64,000 bases of DNA from BACL21 sp038141525 (GTDB taxonomy: Bacteria > Bacteroidota > Bacteroidia > Flavobacteriales > Flavobacteriaceae), in assembly GCA_038141525.1 (NCBI GenBank), contig JAYQIF010000008.1, positions 682,001 through 746,000 on the forward strand, given 5' to 3'. Position numbers and translations under genes: made by a program. The notes beneath the pieces are model-generated. The model ran no database searches, was not told the origin of the DNA, and saw only the letters and a list, made by a program, of their open reading frames with translations. This document shows, piece by piece, positions 8,178 to 16,453 of the stretch (positions are counted from its first letter, which is position 1; every line of letters starts with the position of its first letter).

Positions 8178-11118
8178 ATGAAAAAATATATTTGGCTGCT
8201 GCCACTGCTCATTCTAGCGGGGTGTAATTCAGGAAACCCACGCCCCATTAAATCGGATTTTGACCCTTTAAAATATGTCGATCCCTTCGTGGGCACTGGA
8301 GGCCACGGACATACCTTCCCCGGGGCAACAACCCCCTTTGGCATGGTACAACTCAGCCCCGATACCCGACTGGACGGCTGGGATGGTTGCAGCGGCTATC
8401 ACTACAGCGATAATTATATCTACGGTTTCTCCCACACTCATTTAAGTGGTACCGGGGTAAGTGATTATGGAGATATTCTCTTGATGCCTACTGGTAAAAA
8501 AGACTGGCACAATGGGGCTCAATCAAAAGGCGGATATCGTCAATATTTTAGCCATAATAATGAGATTGCTTCACCTGGATTTTATCAAGTGTATTTGGAC
8601 AGTTTGGATCTCACCGCATCAATGACCACAAGTCCTAGAACGGGAATCCATAAATATCAATATTCCCTAGAGCATCCGCAATATCTGGTGATCGACCTCG
8701 CCCACCGCGATGAGGTTCTTTCGGCAGACTTAGAACTTATTGATGCCTTTACCCTGCGTGGTCATCGGCACTCCAAGGAGTGGGCTGAAGATCAGCGCCT
8801 ATTTTTCTACATCAAATTCTCGCACCCCATAAAAGCTGTCAAGCACAAAGCAGGTGAGGGATTTGAAAAGTCCGTTGACTTTGAATACCGCAAAGACCTC
8901 CAAATGGCCTATCTGCGATTCGACAATCCCGAAAATAGCCCTGTAGAGGTCAAAGTGGGGATTTCAGCGGTAGACGCCGAAGGAGCATTTCAAAACTACA
9001 TGGCCGAGGCCGCAGGCAGAAGTTTTGATCAAATGCGCTTTGAGGCAGAAAAACTCTGGCGCGATCAATTGATGAAAATCAAAATCACTGCACAAGAGCA
9101 AGGCGATTTAGTGAATTTCTACAGCGGCCTATACCACACCATGATCGCCCCAAATCTCTATCAAGATGTGGATGGGCGTTATCGCGGCATGGATTTAGAA
9201 ATTCATCAGGACACTACCTTTAATTATTACACCGTGTTTTCTTTATGGGATACGTTTAGAGCAGCCCACCCCTCTACACCATTATAGAACCCGAGCGCAG
9301 TGTTGATTTTGTAAAAACCCTTTTGGCCAAATACGACGAAGGCGGCATCATGCCCATTTGGGATTTAGCCTCAAATTACACTGGCTGTATGATTGGCTAT
9401 CACGGAGTATCTGTAATCGCAGATGCCTATCTCAAGGGGCTCGACGACTTTGATGCGCAAAAGGCTTTAGCGGCAATGAAGCATAGTGCGCTTCAAGATC
9501 AATTGGGCCTGGAACCTTATAAAGCTCAATCGTTTATCCCCCTGGAGATCGAAAGTGAAAGCGTGTCCAAAACTCTGGAATACGCTTATGACGATTGGAC
9601 CATTGCACAAATGGCCAAAGCCTTAGGACAAGATGAGGATTACAGTTTATTTATAAAACGGGCTCAAAATTACAAGAGTGTTTTTGATCCGCAGACCGGA
9701 TTCATGCGCGCGAGACAATACAATGGGTGGTTTACGCCTTTTGATCCCTATGAAGTGAATTTTAACTACACCGAGGCCAATGCTTGGCAGTATCGCTTCT
9801 TTGTGCCACATGATGTGGAGGGACTGATCAAGCTAATGGGAGGACCTGAAATTTTTGAAAGCGAACTCGATAAGCTCTTTTCCACAGGTTCAGCAACTAC
9901 TGGGCGAGATCAAGTCGATATTACGGGCCTCATCGGACAATATGCTCATGGCAATGAGCCCAGCCATCACATGGCTTATTTGTATCATTATGTAAACAGT
10001 CCTCACAAAAGTCAAGAGCGTATTCGCGAAATCTTAACCCAGTTGTACACGCCCACTCCTGATGGTATTTCAGGCAATGAGGATTGCGGACAAATGAGCG
10101 CCTGGTATATCCTGAACAGCCTCGGGCTTTATCCCATGGCCCCGGGTAATCCTGAGTATTTATTGGGAAGCCCCCTAGTGGATCGTGCCGAAATTAAAGT
10201 GGGGGATCAAAATTTTACTATTGTGGCTTATAATAATGAGCGTGATCATCCATATGTACAGTCTGTTAAACTTAATGGGGAATCCTGGGACAAACTTTAC
10301 ATTCCTCATAGCGCACTTACTGAGGGCGGCACCTTAGAATTTTTTATGGGAGCAGAGCCCAGTGACTGGGGTCGTCTAGACGAGCAGAGTCCGAGATCAT
10401 TCTGGAATTAAAGCCCAGTGAGACTTTAGTGGTGCCTCCATTTATTAAATCAGGGACTACCGCGATCAAAGGCAGTACTACAGTCGTTTTAGATCAAGTA
10501 AATGATTCAGCCCAAATCTATTATCGACTGAACGAGGATCCAACCATAAAATATGAAACCCAATTACATTAACCCAAGACGCCGTGTTACATGTATTTGC
10601 GGAAAATAATTACGGTAAAAGAAGTCCCGAAATTAGCACGAGGTTTATTAAAATAGATCCCTTTACGAACCATCACCCCCGGACCCCATTTGCCAGTCAA
10701 TACAGCGCTGGTGGCCATTTGCCCTGATTGATGGTTATTATGGCAACGATTTTCGAACAGGAACATGGCAAGGTTACGAAGGTGTGGATATAGACGTGGT
10801 TGTGGATCTGGGACGCGTTCAAACAGTGAATGAAATCTCCATTAACTTTTTAGAAGACCAACGCAGCTGGATTTTTCTGCCAACCTGGTAGAACTCGCCG
10901 TAGGTCTCGATGAGCAAACCGTAATTCAAGAGGAAATAGAGCTCCCAGAAATTACCTCGAATAAGGGCACAAATCAAAAAACCATTAAGTTTTCTCTTGA
11001 TGGCAGTCTACAAAGATACATTCATATAAAAGCCAAGAATTACGGGGCACTGCCCCCCTGGCATCTAGGGTATGGGGGACAAGCCTGGCTTTTCGCCGAT
11101 GAAATAACGATAAAATAA
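8178..11118 (+). CDS. GH92 alpha-1,2-mannosidase lipoprotein with C-terminal carbohydrate-binding region (five apparent frameshifts)
   Basis: The start at 8178 gives a lipoprotein signal MKKYIWLLPLLILAGC with a perfect lipobox, so it is likely surface or periplasm anchored. GH92 motifs appear in order: YVDPFVGTGGHGHTFPGAT, GFSHTHLSGTG, FRAAHP, NYTEANAWQYRFFVPHD, HGNEPSHHMAYLY and GNEDCGQMSAW, including the family's conserved acidic residues. These enzymes remove mannose from N-glycans using Ca2+. After about 10,390 comes an Fn3/chitobiase-C-like segment and a discoidin-like domain (GYYGNDFRTGTWQGYEG...GGQAWLFADEI). Five single-base deletions (near 9,270, 10,391, 10,559, 10,723 and 10,884), most of them in C runs, break the frame; joined length is about 981 residues. 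The glycosylasparaginase gene follows after 4 bases. Confidence 0.9.
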
Positions 11119-11122
11119 TTTT

Positions 11123-12127
11123 ATGAAACGCAGAAATTTTATTCAGAATACTGCCTTGGGAAGTCTTGGGGTTGTCGCAGGCACAAAGGCTTTGGCCAGT
11201 AACCAGGAACGAGCACAATCGAATAATCTTCTGTCCGAGTTTGACAAGCCTTCGAAGCTTCCTCTAGTCATCGCCACATGGAATGTGCCCAACGCGACCC
11301 AGAGCAGCTTATGACGTTCTTAAAAATGGAGGATCTGCCCTTGATGCCGTAGAGCAAGGTTGTCGCGTGGAGGAGGCTAACGCCTAAAGGTCAAAGCGTA
11401 GGTATCGGTGGATTACCCGATCGCGACGGCAATGTAACCTTAGATGCCTGCATCATGAATTCTGAGGGCGATTATGGCGCTGTGGTTTACCTGCAAAATA
11501 TAAAACATCCCATTTCAGTGGCCCGTAAAGTCATGGAAGAAACACCGCACGTGATTATGGCCGGGAGTGGCGCCGAGAAATTTGCCGTGAGTCAGGGCTT
11601 TCCCCAGAGAAAATTTATTGACAGAAGCTTCAGAAAAGGCCTGGAAAGCGTGGCTGGTTGAGGCCCGATACAAACCCATAATCAATATTGAAAACCACGA
11701 CACCATCGGAATGCTCACCATCGATCAAAATGGGGATATTTCCGGGGGTTGCACCACTAGTGGTTTGGCTTACAAGATGGCTGGGCGCGTAGGAGACTCT
11801 CCCATTATCGGATCGGGCTTGTTTATTGATAATGAAATTGGCGGAGCCACAGCCACCGGACTGGGTGAAGAAGTCTTAAAAACAGTCGGCAGCTTTTTAA
11901 TTGTGGAACTCATGCGACAAGGACGCAGTCCACAACAGGCTTGTGAAGAGGCCATCGGTAGAATCGTATCTAAAAACAAAAACTACAAAGATTTTCAGGT
12001 CGGATATATCGCGGTAAACAAAAAAGGAGAAGTGGGTTATTACAGTATCCATGAAGGTTTTTCTGCGACTTGCTACGCTGAAGGCAACAACCAAAACTTC
12101 CAAAGTGATTTTTACAATAAATCTTGA
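11123..12127 (+). CDS. N4-(beta-N-acetylglucosaminyl)-L-asparaginase (glycosylasparaginase), three apparent frameshifts
   Basis: An Ntn hydrolase that splits the bond between GlcNAc and asparagine of glycopeptides. A twin-arginine-type signal (MKRRNFIQNTALGSLGVVAG) suggests export. Family motifs: GGSALDAVEQGCRVEE, GIGGLPDRDGNVTLDACIM, and HDTIGM, whose Thr is the nucleophile exposed by self-cleavage; GGCTTSG and GSGLFIDNEIGGA follow. The frame is broken near 11,303, 11,382 and 11,612; each break is repaired by removing one base, giving about 333 residues, normal for the family. It sits 4 bases after the GH92 mannosidase, so both act probably in the same N-glycoprotein degradation route. Confidence 0.9.
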
Positions 12128-12188
12128 AAACGTGACGATTAATTATTGAAAAAATGATTTTTATCAATCTTAAGTAGTTTTTTTTCTC

Positions 12189-12196
12189 TAACTTTG
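12189..12196 (+). promoter_or_regulatory. Bacteroidota -7 promoter element upstream of the small-RNA candidate
   Basis: TAACTTTG is an exact TAnnTTTG match; transcription would start around 12,201, where the candidate RNA's closing helix begins. No good -33 TTG is seen at 19-21 bases. Confidence 0.5.
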
Positions 12197-12201
12197 TCGC
12201 T

Positions 12202-12299
12202 TATAAGTAGGTTGATCCCACTCGGGGTTAATCAAATTTGGGGCGAAAAGTCATCACTTTGTGATGACTTTTCATTTTATACCCACTGGTCTACTTATA
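12202..12299 (+). ncRNA. Candidate structured small RNA with three helices
   Basis: This 98-base stretch in the 305-base gap between the glycosylasparaginase gene and polA can fold as a three-way junction. The outer helix is nine perfect pairs, TATAAGTAG (12202-12210) with CTACTTATA (12291-12299). Inside are a hairpin TTGATCCC/GGG..ATCAA (12212-12235) and a 12-bp perfect hairpin AAAAGTCATCAC-TTT-GTGATGACTTTT (12246-12272). A -7 element ends 5 bases before the outer helix. I recognise no known RNA family. The 12-bp hairpin, followed by CATTTTAT, could instead simply be the terminator of the upstream operon. No coding frame of note covers the region. Confidence 0.4.
12246..12280 (+). terminator. 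Strong hairpin, possible terminator of the GH92 operon
   Basis: A 12-bp perfect stem with a TTT loop followed by CATTTTAT, about 120 bases after the glycosylasparaginase stop. It is also the third helix of the small-RNA candidate, so the two interpretations compete or combine. Confidence 0.55.
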
Positions 12300-12380
12300 C
12301 CCATTGGCCCAGCTGCTCGACCTACTGGTGAGTCACCCCAGGTTTCTTCCCATTTTATTTGTATTTTATCAGTTCAAAGT

Positions 12381-12412
12381 TTGACCTAGACCCCATAAGT
12401 TTTGTAGTTTTA
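12381..12412 (+). promoter_or_regulatory. Probable polA promoter
   Basis: TTG at 12381-12383, a 21-base spacer, then TAGTTTTA (12405-12412), one mismatch from TAnnTTTG. Transcription would begin about 15 bases before the polA ATG. Confidence 0.5.
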
Positions 12413-12432
12413 GGCTTTACGAGCCCAGCTGC

Positions 12433-15309
12433 ATGAATCCAAAAAAAAGACTATTTCTTATCGATGCTTATGCCCTGATTTTTCGGGGTTATTATGCCTT
12501 TATCAAAAATCCACGCATTAACAGTCAAGGCCTCGACACTTCGGCTATTTTGGGATTTACCAATTCATTGTTAGACGTCATCAAACGCGAGCGGCCAGAA
12601 TATCTCGCGGTCTGCTTCGATAAGGGGGGTAGTGAAGTAAGACAAGAGCTGTTTACGGATTATAAGGCCAATCGCGATGAAACCCCCGAGGCCATCAAAA
12701 TTGCTGTCCCTTACATACAACAACTTCTAGAGGCCATGCATATTCCGGTTATTGTAAAATCAGGATTTGAAGCCGATGACATCATAGGAACCCTAGCAAA
12801 AAAAGCCGAAAAAGAGGGTTTTGAGACCTATATGGTTACTCCCGATAAAGATTTTGCTCAATTGGTCTCCGAAAATATTTTTATGTATCGTCCAGTTTTT
12901 GGAGGAGGTTATGAAACTTGGGGAATTCCCGAGGTGCAGGCCAAATTTGAGGTGGATCGCCCAGAGCAGGTCATTGATTTCTTAGGCATGATGGGCGATA
13001 GCGCAGACAATATTCCCGGGCTACCTGGTGTGGGCGAAAAAACAGCAAAAAAGTTCATTCAGGCCTACGGCTCTCTCGAAGGGTTACTGGAAAACACTCA
13101 TGAACTTAAAGGCAAAATGAAGGAACGCGTCGAAGCAAACGCCGAACTGGGTCGCCTATCGAAAGAACTCGCAACAATTTTGCTGGATGTGCCGGTGGAT
13201 TTTCAGCCTGAAAAACTCATCATGGAGGCCCCGGATGTTCCTGCGGTTACGGCACTTTTTGAAACCCTGGAATTTAGAAGACTCACCCAAAACTTCATCA
13301 ACACCTTTTCAAAACCTGGCGAATCGTCCAATACACCGGCAGCTAAAGATTCATCGAGCACCGAACCCACCAAACAAAGTACCCCTGATTCTTCGAGAGA
13401 AAATACACCGAATACATCGACAGCGGGTACAGGACAATTTTCACTTTTTGATCAGATGCAAGATCAAGTAAACTCCGCCTCTAGCCGCCAAAATTTAGAA
13501 AGCATCCGTCATCTCTATCAGGTCGTTACTCCCGGCTTGGCAGTACAACTGCTGAGTAAGGCTCTTTTGAATCAAAAAAAAGTTGCCCTTCATTTACTGA
13601 CCGATTCCCCCGACGCCATGACTGCATCACTGGTTGCTATCGGACTGAGCTATAAGGCCCACAGCGCTTATGTTTTACCACTTCCTGAGGACAAAAATGC
13701 AGCCCAAACTCTACTCGAAGAGTTTCATTTATTTTTTGAACATCCGAATATCGAGAAGATTGGTCAAAATTTAAAAGCCAGCATCAAGATTCTATCGCGT
13801 TATGGCATTCGATTAAAGGGACCCTTATTCGATACGATGTTGGCCCATTACCTGATCAATCCCGACATGCGGCACGATCCAATTGTTCTCTCAGAAAACT
13901 ACTTAAATTACCGTCCGCTCTCCCCTTCAGATCTCTTGGGCAAAGCCGGTAAAAATCAGAAATCATTCAGAGATTTAAGCCCTAAAGAAATTGCTGAATT
14001 TACCGGAGAGATGGCCGATATAACTGGTCAACTCCAGAATCATTTTTTGAGTGAATTAAATCAAGCCGATACGCTCAAGCTCTATCAAGACATCGAAATT
14101 CCACTATTGCGGGTTTTGGCAGATATGGAACTCGAGGGGATAAATTTAGATGCTGCCTACCTATCGGGCCTCTCACAAACTTTAGAACAAGACATTAGCC
14201 GACTACAAAATTCGATTTTTCAAGAAGCTGGCTCTGAATTTAATATCGCCTCACCCAAACAACTTGGCGAAGTTTTATTTGGTCAAATGAAATTGGTCGA
14301 AAAACCAAAAAAAACCAAAACAGGCCAATACTCAACCGCAGAAGATGTTTTGTCCTACTTGGCTAAAGACCATCAAATTGTGCGTGATATTTTGGAATAT
14401 CGTGGCTTGACAAAACTAAAAAGCACCTATGTCGATGCCTTGCCCAATGTGGTGAACAAAGATACCGGTCGTATTCATACGGATTACATGCAAACTGTTG
14501 CTGCCACTGGAAGGCTTTCAAGTAATAATCCTAATCTTCAGAATATTCCCATCAGAACCGAGCGGGGTCGTGCGGTACGCAAGGCATTTATTCCCAGAAA
14601 TGAGGATTATCTACTCATGGCCGCGGATTACTCTCAAATTGAGCTGCGCATCATTGCCGCACTCTCGGCAGAAACCACGATGATCGATGCGTTCAAGCGC
14701 GGTGAGGACATTCATGCTGCGACGGCCGCAAGGGTCTTTGGCGTCTCGATTGACTCGGTCACTCGCGAACAGCGAAGTCATGCCAAAACAGTAAATTTTG
14801 GAATCATTTATGGGGTCTCTGCCTTTGGACTGAGCAATCAAACAGATTTGAGTCGATCGGAATCAAAGGAACTCATTGAAACCTATTACAGCACCTATCC
14901 AAAACTAAAAGCATTTATCGGCGAACAAGTCAATTTTGCGCGCAATCACGGTTACGTGCAAACCATTTCGGGCCGTCGTCGCTATCTCAATGACATCAAT
15001 AGCCGTAATGCCGTAGTACGGGGTGCCGCAGAGCGCAACGCAGTGAACGCACCGATTCAAGGAAGCGCCGCAGACGTCATAAAAATCGCCATGATTGACA
15101 TTCACAAAGCGCTTGAAGAGCGAGGACTCAAAAGCAAAATGCTCCTTCAGGTACACGATGAATTAGTCTTTGACGTTTATCGCCCAGAGATGGAACAACT
15201 CATTAATTTGGTGCGAGAACACATGCAAAACGCCTGCAGCCTGGAGTGCCCCTTGTGGTCGATGTGGGACAAGGAGCTAACTGGCTTGAGGCCCATTGAT
15301 TTAGGTTAA
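12433..15309 (+). CDS. polA: DNA polymerase I
   Basis: 958 residues with the three Pol I domains. Residues 1-290 are the 5'-3' flap nuclease (FLIDAYALIFRGYYA, GFEADDIIGTLA, GVGEKTA helix-hairpin-helix). Residues about 355-545 occupy the 3'-5' exonuclease position, and 560-958 the polymerase, with DYSQIELRIIA (motif A), RRHAKTVNFGIIYG-like motif B (RSHAKTVNFGIIYG) and QVHDELVF (motif C). The proofreading residues appear replaced: the FDTE site reads LHLL, the NLKYD Asp is Ser, and YAAED is FTGEM. A Ser/Thr-rich linker at 300-345 contains QFSLF, resembling a beta-clamp-binding motif. Pol I fills gaps in Okazaki fragment processing and excision repair. No frameshift is seen. Confidence 0.96.
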   Translation: MNPKKRLFLIDAYALIFRGYYAFIKNPRINSQGLDTSAILGFTNSLLDVIKRERPEYLAVCFDKGGSEVRQELFTDYKANRDETPEAIKIAVPYIQQLLEAMHIPVIVKSGFEADDIIGTLAKKAEKEGFETYMVTPDKDFAQLVSENIFMYRPVFGGGYETWGIPEVQAKFEVDRPEQVIDFLGMMGDSADNIPGLPGVGEKTAKKFIQAYGSLEGLLENTHELKGKMKERVEANAELGRLSKELATILLDVPVDFQPEKLIMEAPDVPAVTALFETLEFRRLTQNFINTFSKPGESSNTPAAKDSSSTEPTKQSTPDSSRENTPNTSTAGTGQFSLFDQMQDQVNSASSRQNLESIRHLYQVVTPGLAVQLLSKALLNQKKVALHLLTDSPDAMTASLVAIGLSYKAHSAYVLPLPEDKNAAQTLLEEFHLFFEHPNIEKIGQNLKASIKILSRYGIRLKGPLFDTMLAHYLINPDMRHDPIVLSENYLNYRPLSPSDLLGKAGKNQKSFRDLSPKEIAEFTGEMADITGQLQNHFLSELNQADTLKLYQDIEIPLLRVLADMELEGINLDAAYLSGLSQTLEQDISRLQNSIFQEAGSEFNIASPKQLGEVLFGQMKLVEKPKKTKTGQYSTAEDVLSYLAKDHQIVRDILEYRGLTKLKSTYVDALPNVVNKDTGRIHTDYMQTVAATGRLSSNNPNLQNIPIRTERGRAVRKAFIPRNEDYLLMAADYSQIELRIIAALSAETTMIDAFKRGEDIHAATAARVFGVSIDSVTREQRSHAKTVNFGIIYGVSAFGLSNQTDLSRSESKELIETYYSTYPKLKAFIGEQVNFARNHGYVQTISGRRRYLNDINSRNAVVRGAAERNAVNAPIQGSAADVIKIAMIDIHKALEERGLKSKMLLQVHDELVFDVYRPEMEQLINLVREHMQNACSLECPLWSMWDKELTGLRPIDLG

Positions 15310-15344
15310 TTTTTTGAGCCGTTTAACTTTTGCTTCATCGCGGT

Positions 15345-15375
15345 TTGTAATTTCAATTTTTTAAACTTACATTTG
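15345..15375 (+). promoter_or_regulatory. rplM-rpsI promoter
   Basis: TTG at 15345-15347, a 20-base spacer and TACATTTG at 15368-15375, an excellent Bacteroidota promoter. Transcription should start near 15380, at the leader hairpin. Confidence 0.75.
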
Positions 15376-15378
15376 CGG

Positions 15379-15392
15379 CCCTCAACGGAGGG
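15379..15392 (+). promoter_or_regulatory. Hairpin at the 5' end of the rplM leader
   Basis: CCCTC-AACG-GAGGG forms a perfect 5-bp hairpin beginning at the predicted transcription start, 37 bases before the rplM ATG. Leader RNAs upstream of ribosomal protein genes, including L13, have been described in Bacteroidia and often mediate feedback by the protein; this is a candidate for that type. Confidence 0.5.
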
Positions 15393-15429
15393 AAATTCAA
15401 TGATTATTAACTATTTGACAAAAAACTGA

Positions 15430-15885
15430 ATGGACACATTAAGTTACAAAACAGTATCTGCCAACAAAAACACTGTGAATAAGGAGTGGGTTTTGGTAGA
15501 TGCGGACGGCCAAGCATTGGGTCGTCTTGCCAGTGAAGTTGCTAAGTTACTTCGCGGGAAACACAAACCAAACTACACACCACATGTTGATTGTGGCGAT
15601 AATGTAGTGGTCACTAATGCTGCCAAGGTAACTCTATCTGGCAAGAAATGGGAGTCTAAATCTTACATTCGCCACACAGGTTATCCTGGAGGACAGCGAT
15701 CGTTATCTGCAAAAGAATTGTTTGCTAAGGATCCTGCCCGTGTTGTTGAAAAAGCGGTAAAAGGTATGTTGCCAAAAAACAAGTTAGGGGCTGATTTATT
15801 CCGCAACCTAAAAGTTTATGCCGGCGAGGAGCACGGTCAAGAAGCGCAAAAACCTAGAGTAATTAACCTTAACGACAACAAGTAA
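15430..15885 (+). CDS. rplM: 50S ribosomal protein L13
   Basis: 151 residues, full length for L13. The typical segments W-x-LVDADGQALGRLASEVAKLLRGKHKP (residues 20-46), GDNVVVTNAAK and KAVKGMLPKNKLG are present. L13 binds 23S rRNA and is needed early in large-subunit assembly. Its TAA shares a base with the rpsI ATG (TAATG), so translation is probably coupled. The strong promoter and leader hairpin lie just upstream. Confidence 0.98.
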   Translation: MDTLSYKTVSANKNTVNKEWVLVDADGQALGRLASEVAKLLRGKHKPNYTPHVDCGDNVVVTNAAKVTLSGKKWESKSYIRHTGYPGGQRSLSAKELFAKDPARVVEKAVKGMLPKNKLGADLFRNLKVYAGEEHGQEAQKPRVINLNDNK

Positions 15886-16271
15886 TGGAGACGATTCACA
15901 AAATTGGACGAAGAAAAACTGCGGTAGCACGTGTTTACGTTTCTAAAGGAAAAGGAAACATCACGGTTAACAATCGCGCCTTTGATAATTATTTTACCAC
16001 ACCGACACTACGATATAAAGTGCAACAACCGTTGAGCCTAACGGGCAATGAGAAATCATTTGACATCAAGGTAAACGTAAACGGAGGTGGTATTACGGGA
16101 CAAGCTGAAGCTGTTCGTTTGGCCATCGCACGTGTTATGTGTGAGATCAATGAAGAGCACAGATTAGTGCTTAAACCAGAAGGTTTATTGACCCGTGACC
16201 CGAGAATGGTGGAACGCAAGAAATTCGGTCAGAAGAAAGCCCGTAAGAAATTCCAGTTCTCTAAACGTTAA
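15885..16271 (+). CDS. rpsI: 30S ribosomal protein S9
   Basis: 128 residues, normal for S9. The N-terminus IGRRKTAVARVYVSKGKG and the C-terminal basic tail ending in KKARKKFQFSKR (the family normally ends in Lys-Arg and reaches the P-site tRNA) are both conserved. The gene overlaps rplM by one base and forms the universal rplM-rpsI pair. Confidence 0.98.
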   Translation: METIHKIGRRKTAVARVYVSKGKGNITVNNRAFDNYFTTPTLRYKVQQPLSLTGNEKSFDIKVNVNGGGITGQAEAVRLAIARVMCEINEEHRLVLKPEGLLTRDPRMVERKKFGQKKARKKFQFSKR

Positions 16272-16277
16272 TATTTT

Positions 16278-16316
16278 TCATTTCCAGTTCTGGACTTCGG
16301 TCCAGAACTGCGAAAT
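16278..16316 (+). promoter_or_regulatory. Long hairpin between rpsI and rpsB
   Basis: AGTTCTGGAC-TTCG-GTCCAGAACT is a 10-bp perfect stem capped by a UUCG-type tetraloop, extended by CATTTC pairing with GAAATG with one bulge. No T run follows on plus, so it is not a standard terminator; it may be a processing site, an RNA-stabilising element or a weak terminator. Confidence 0.5.
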
Positions 16317-16389
16317 GTACATGTTCATATATTTATTAATTCAGCTGTTAACACCTTTGGACGCCAATATTTATCCAAAGCGTGTGTTA

Positions 16390-16420
16390 GTTTAGCATCT
16401 AAACCACAAGACATCTTGGG
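16390..16420 (+). promoter_or_regulatory. Two small hairpins in the rpsB leader
   Basis: GTTTAG-CAT-CTAAAC (16390-16404) and CCACAAG-ACAT-CTTGGG (16404-16419) lie 35-65 bases before the rpsB ATG. Their placement suits an autoregulatory S2 leader, but no known family is recognised. Confidence 0.35.
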
Positions 16421-16453
16421 TTGCTATCTAAACAGAACGTAAACTAAAACAAA

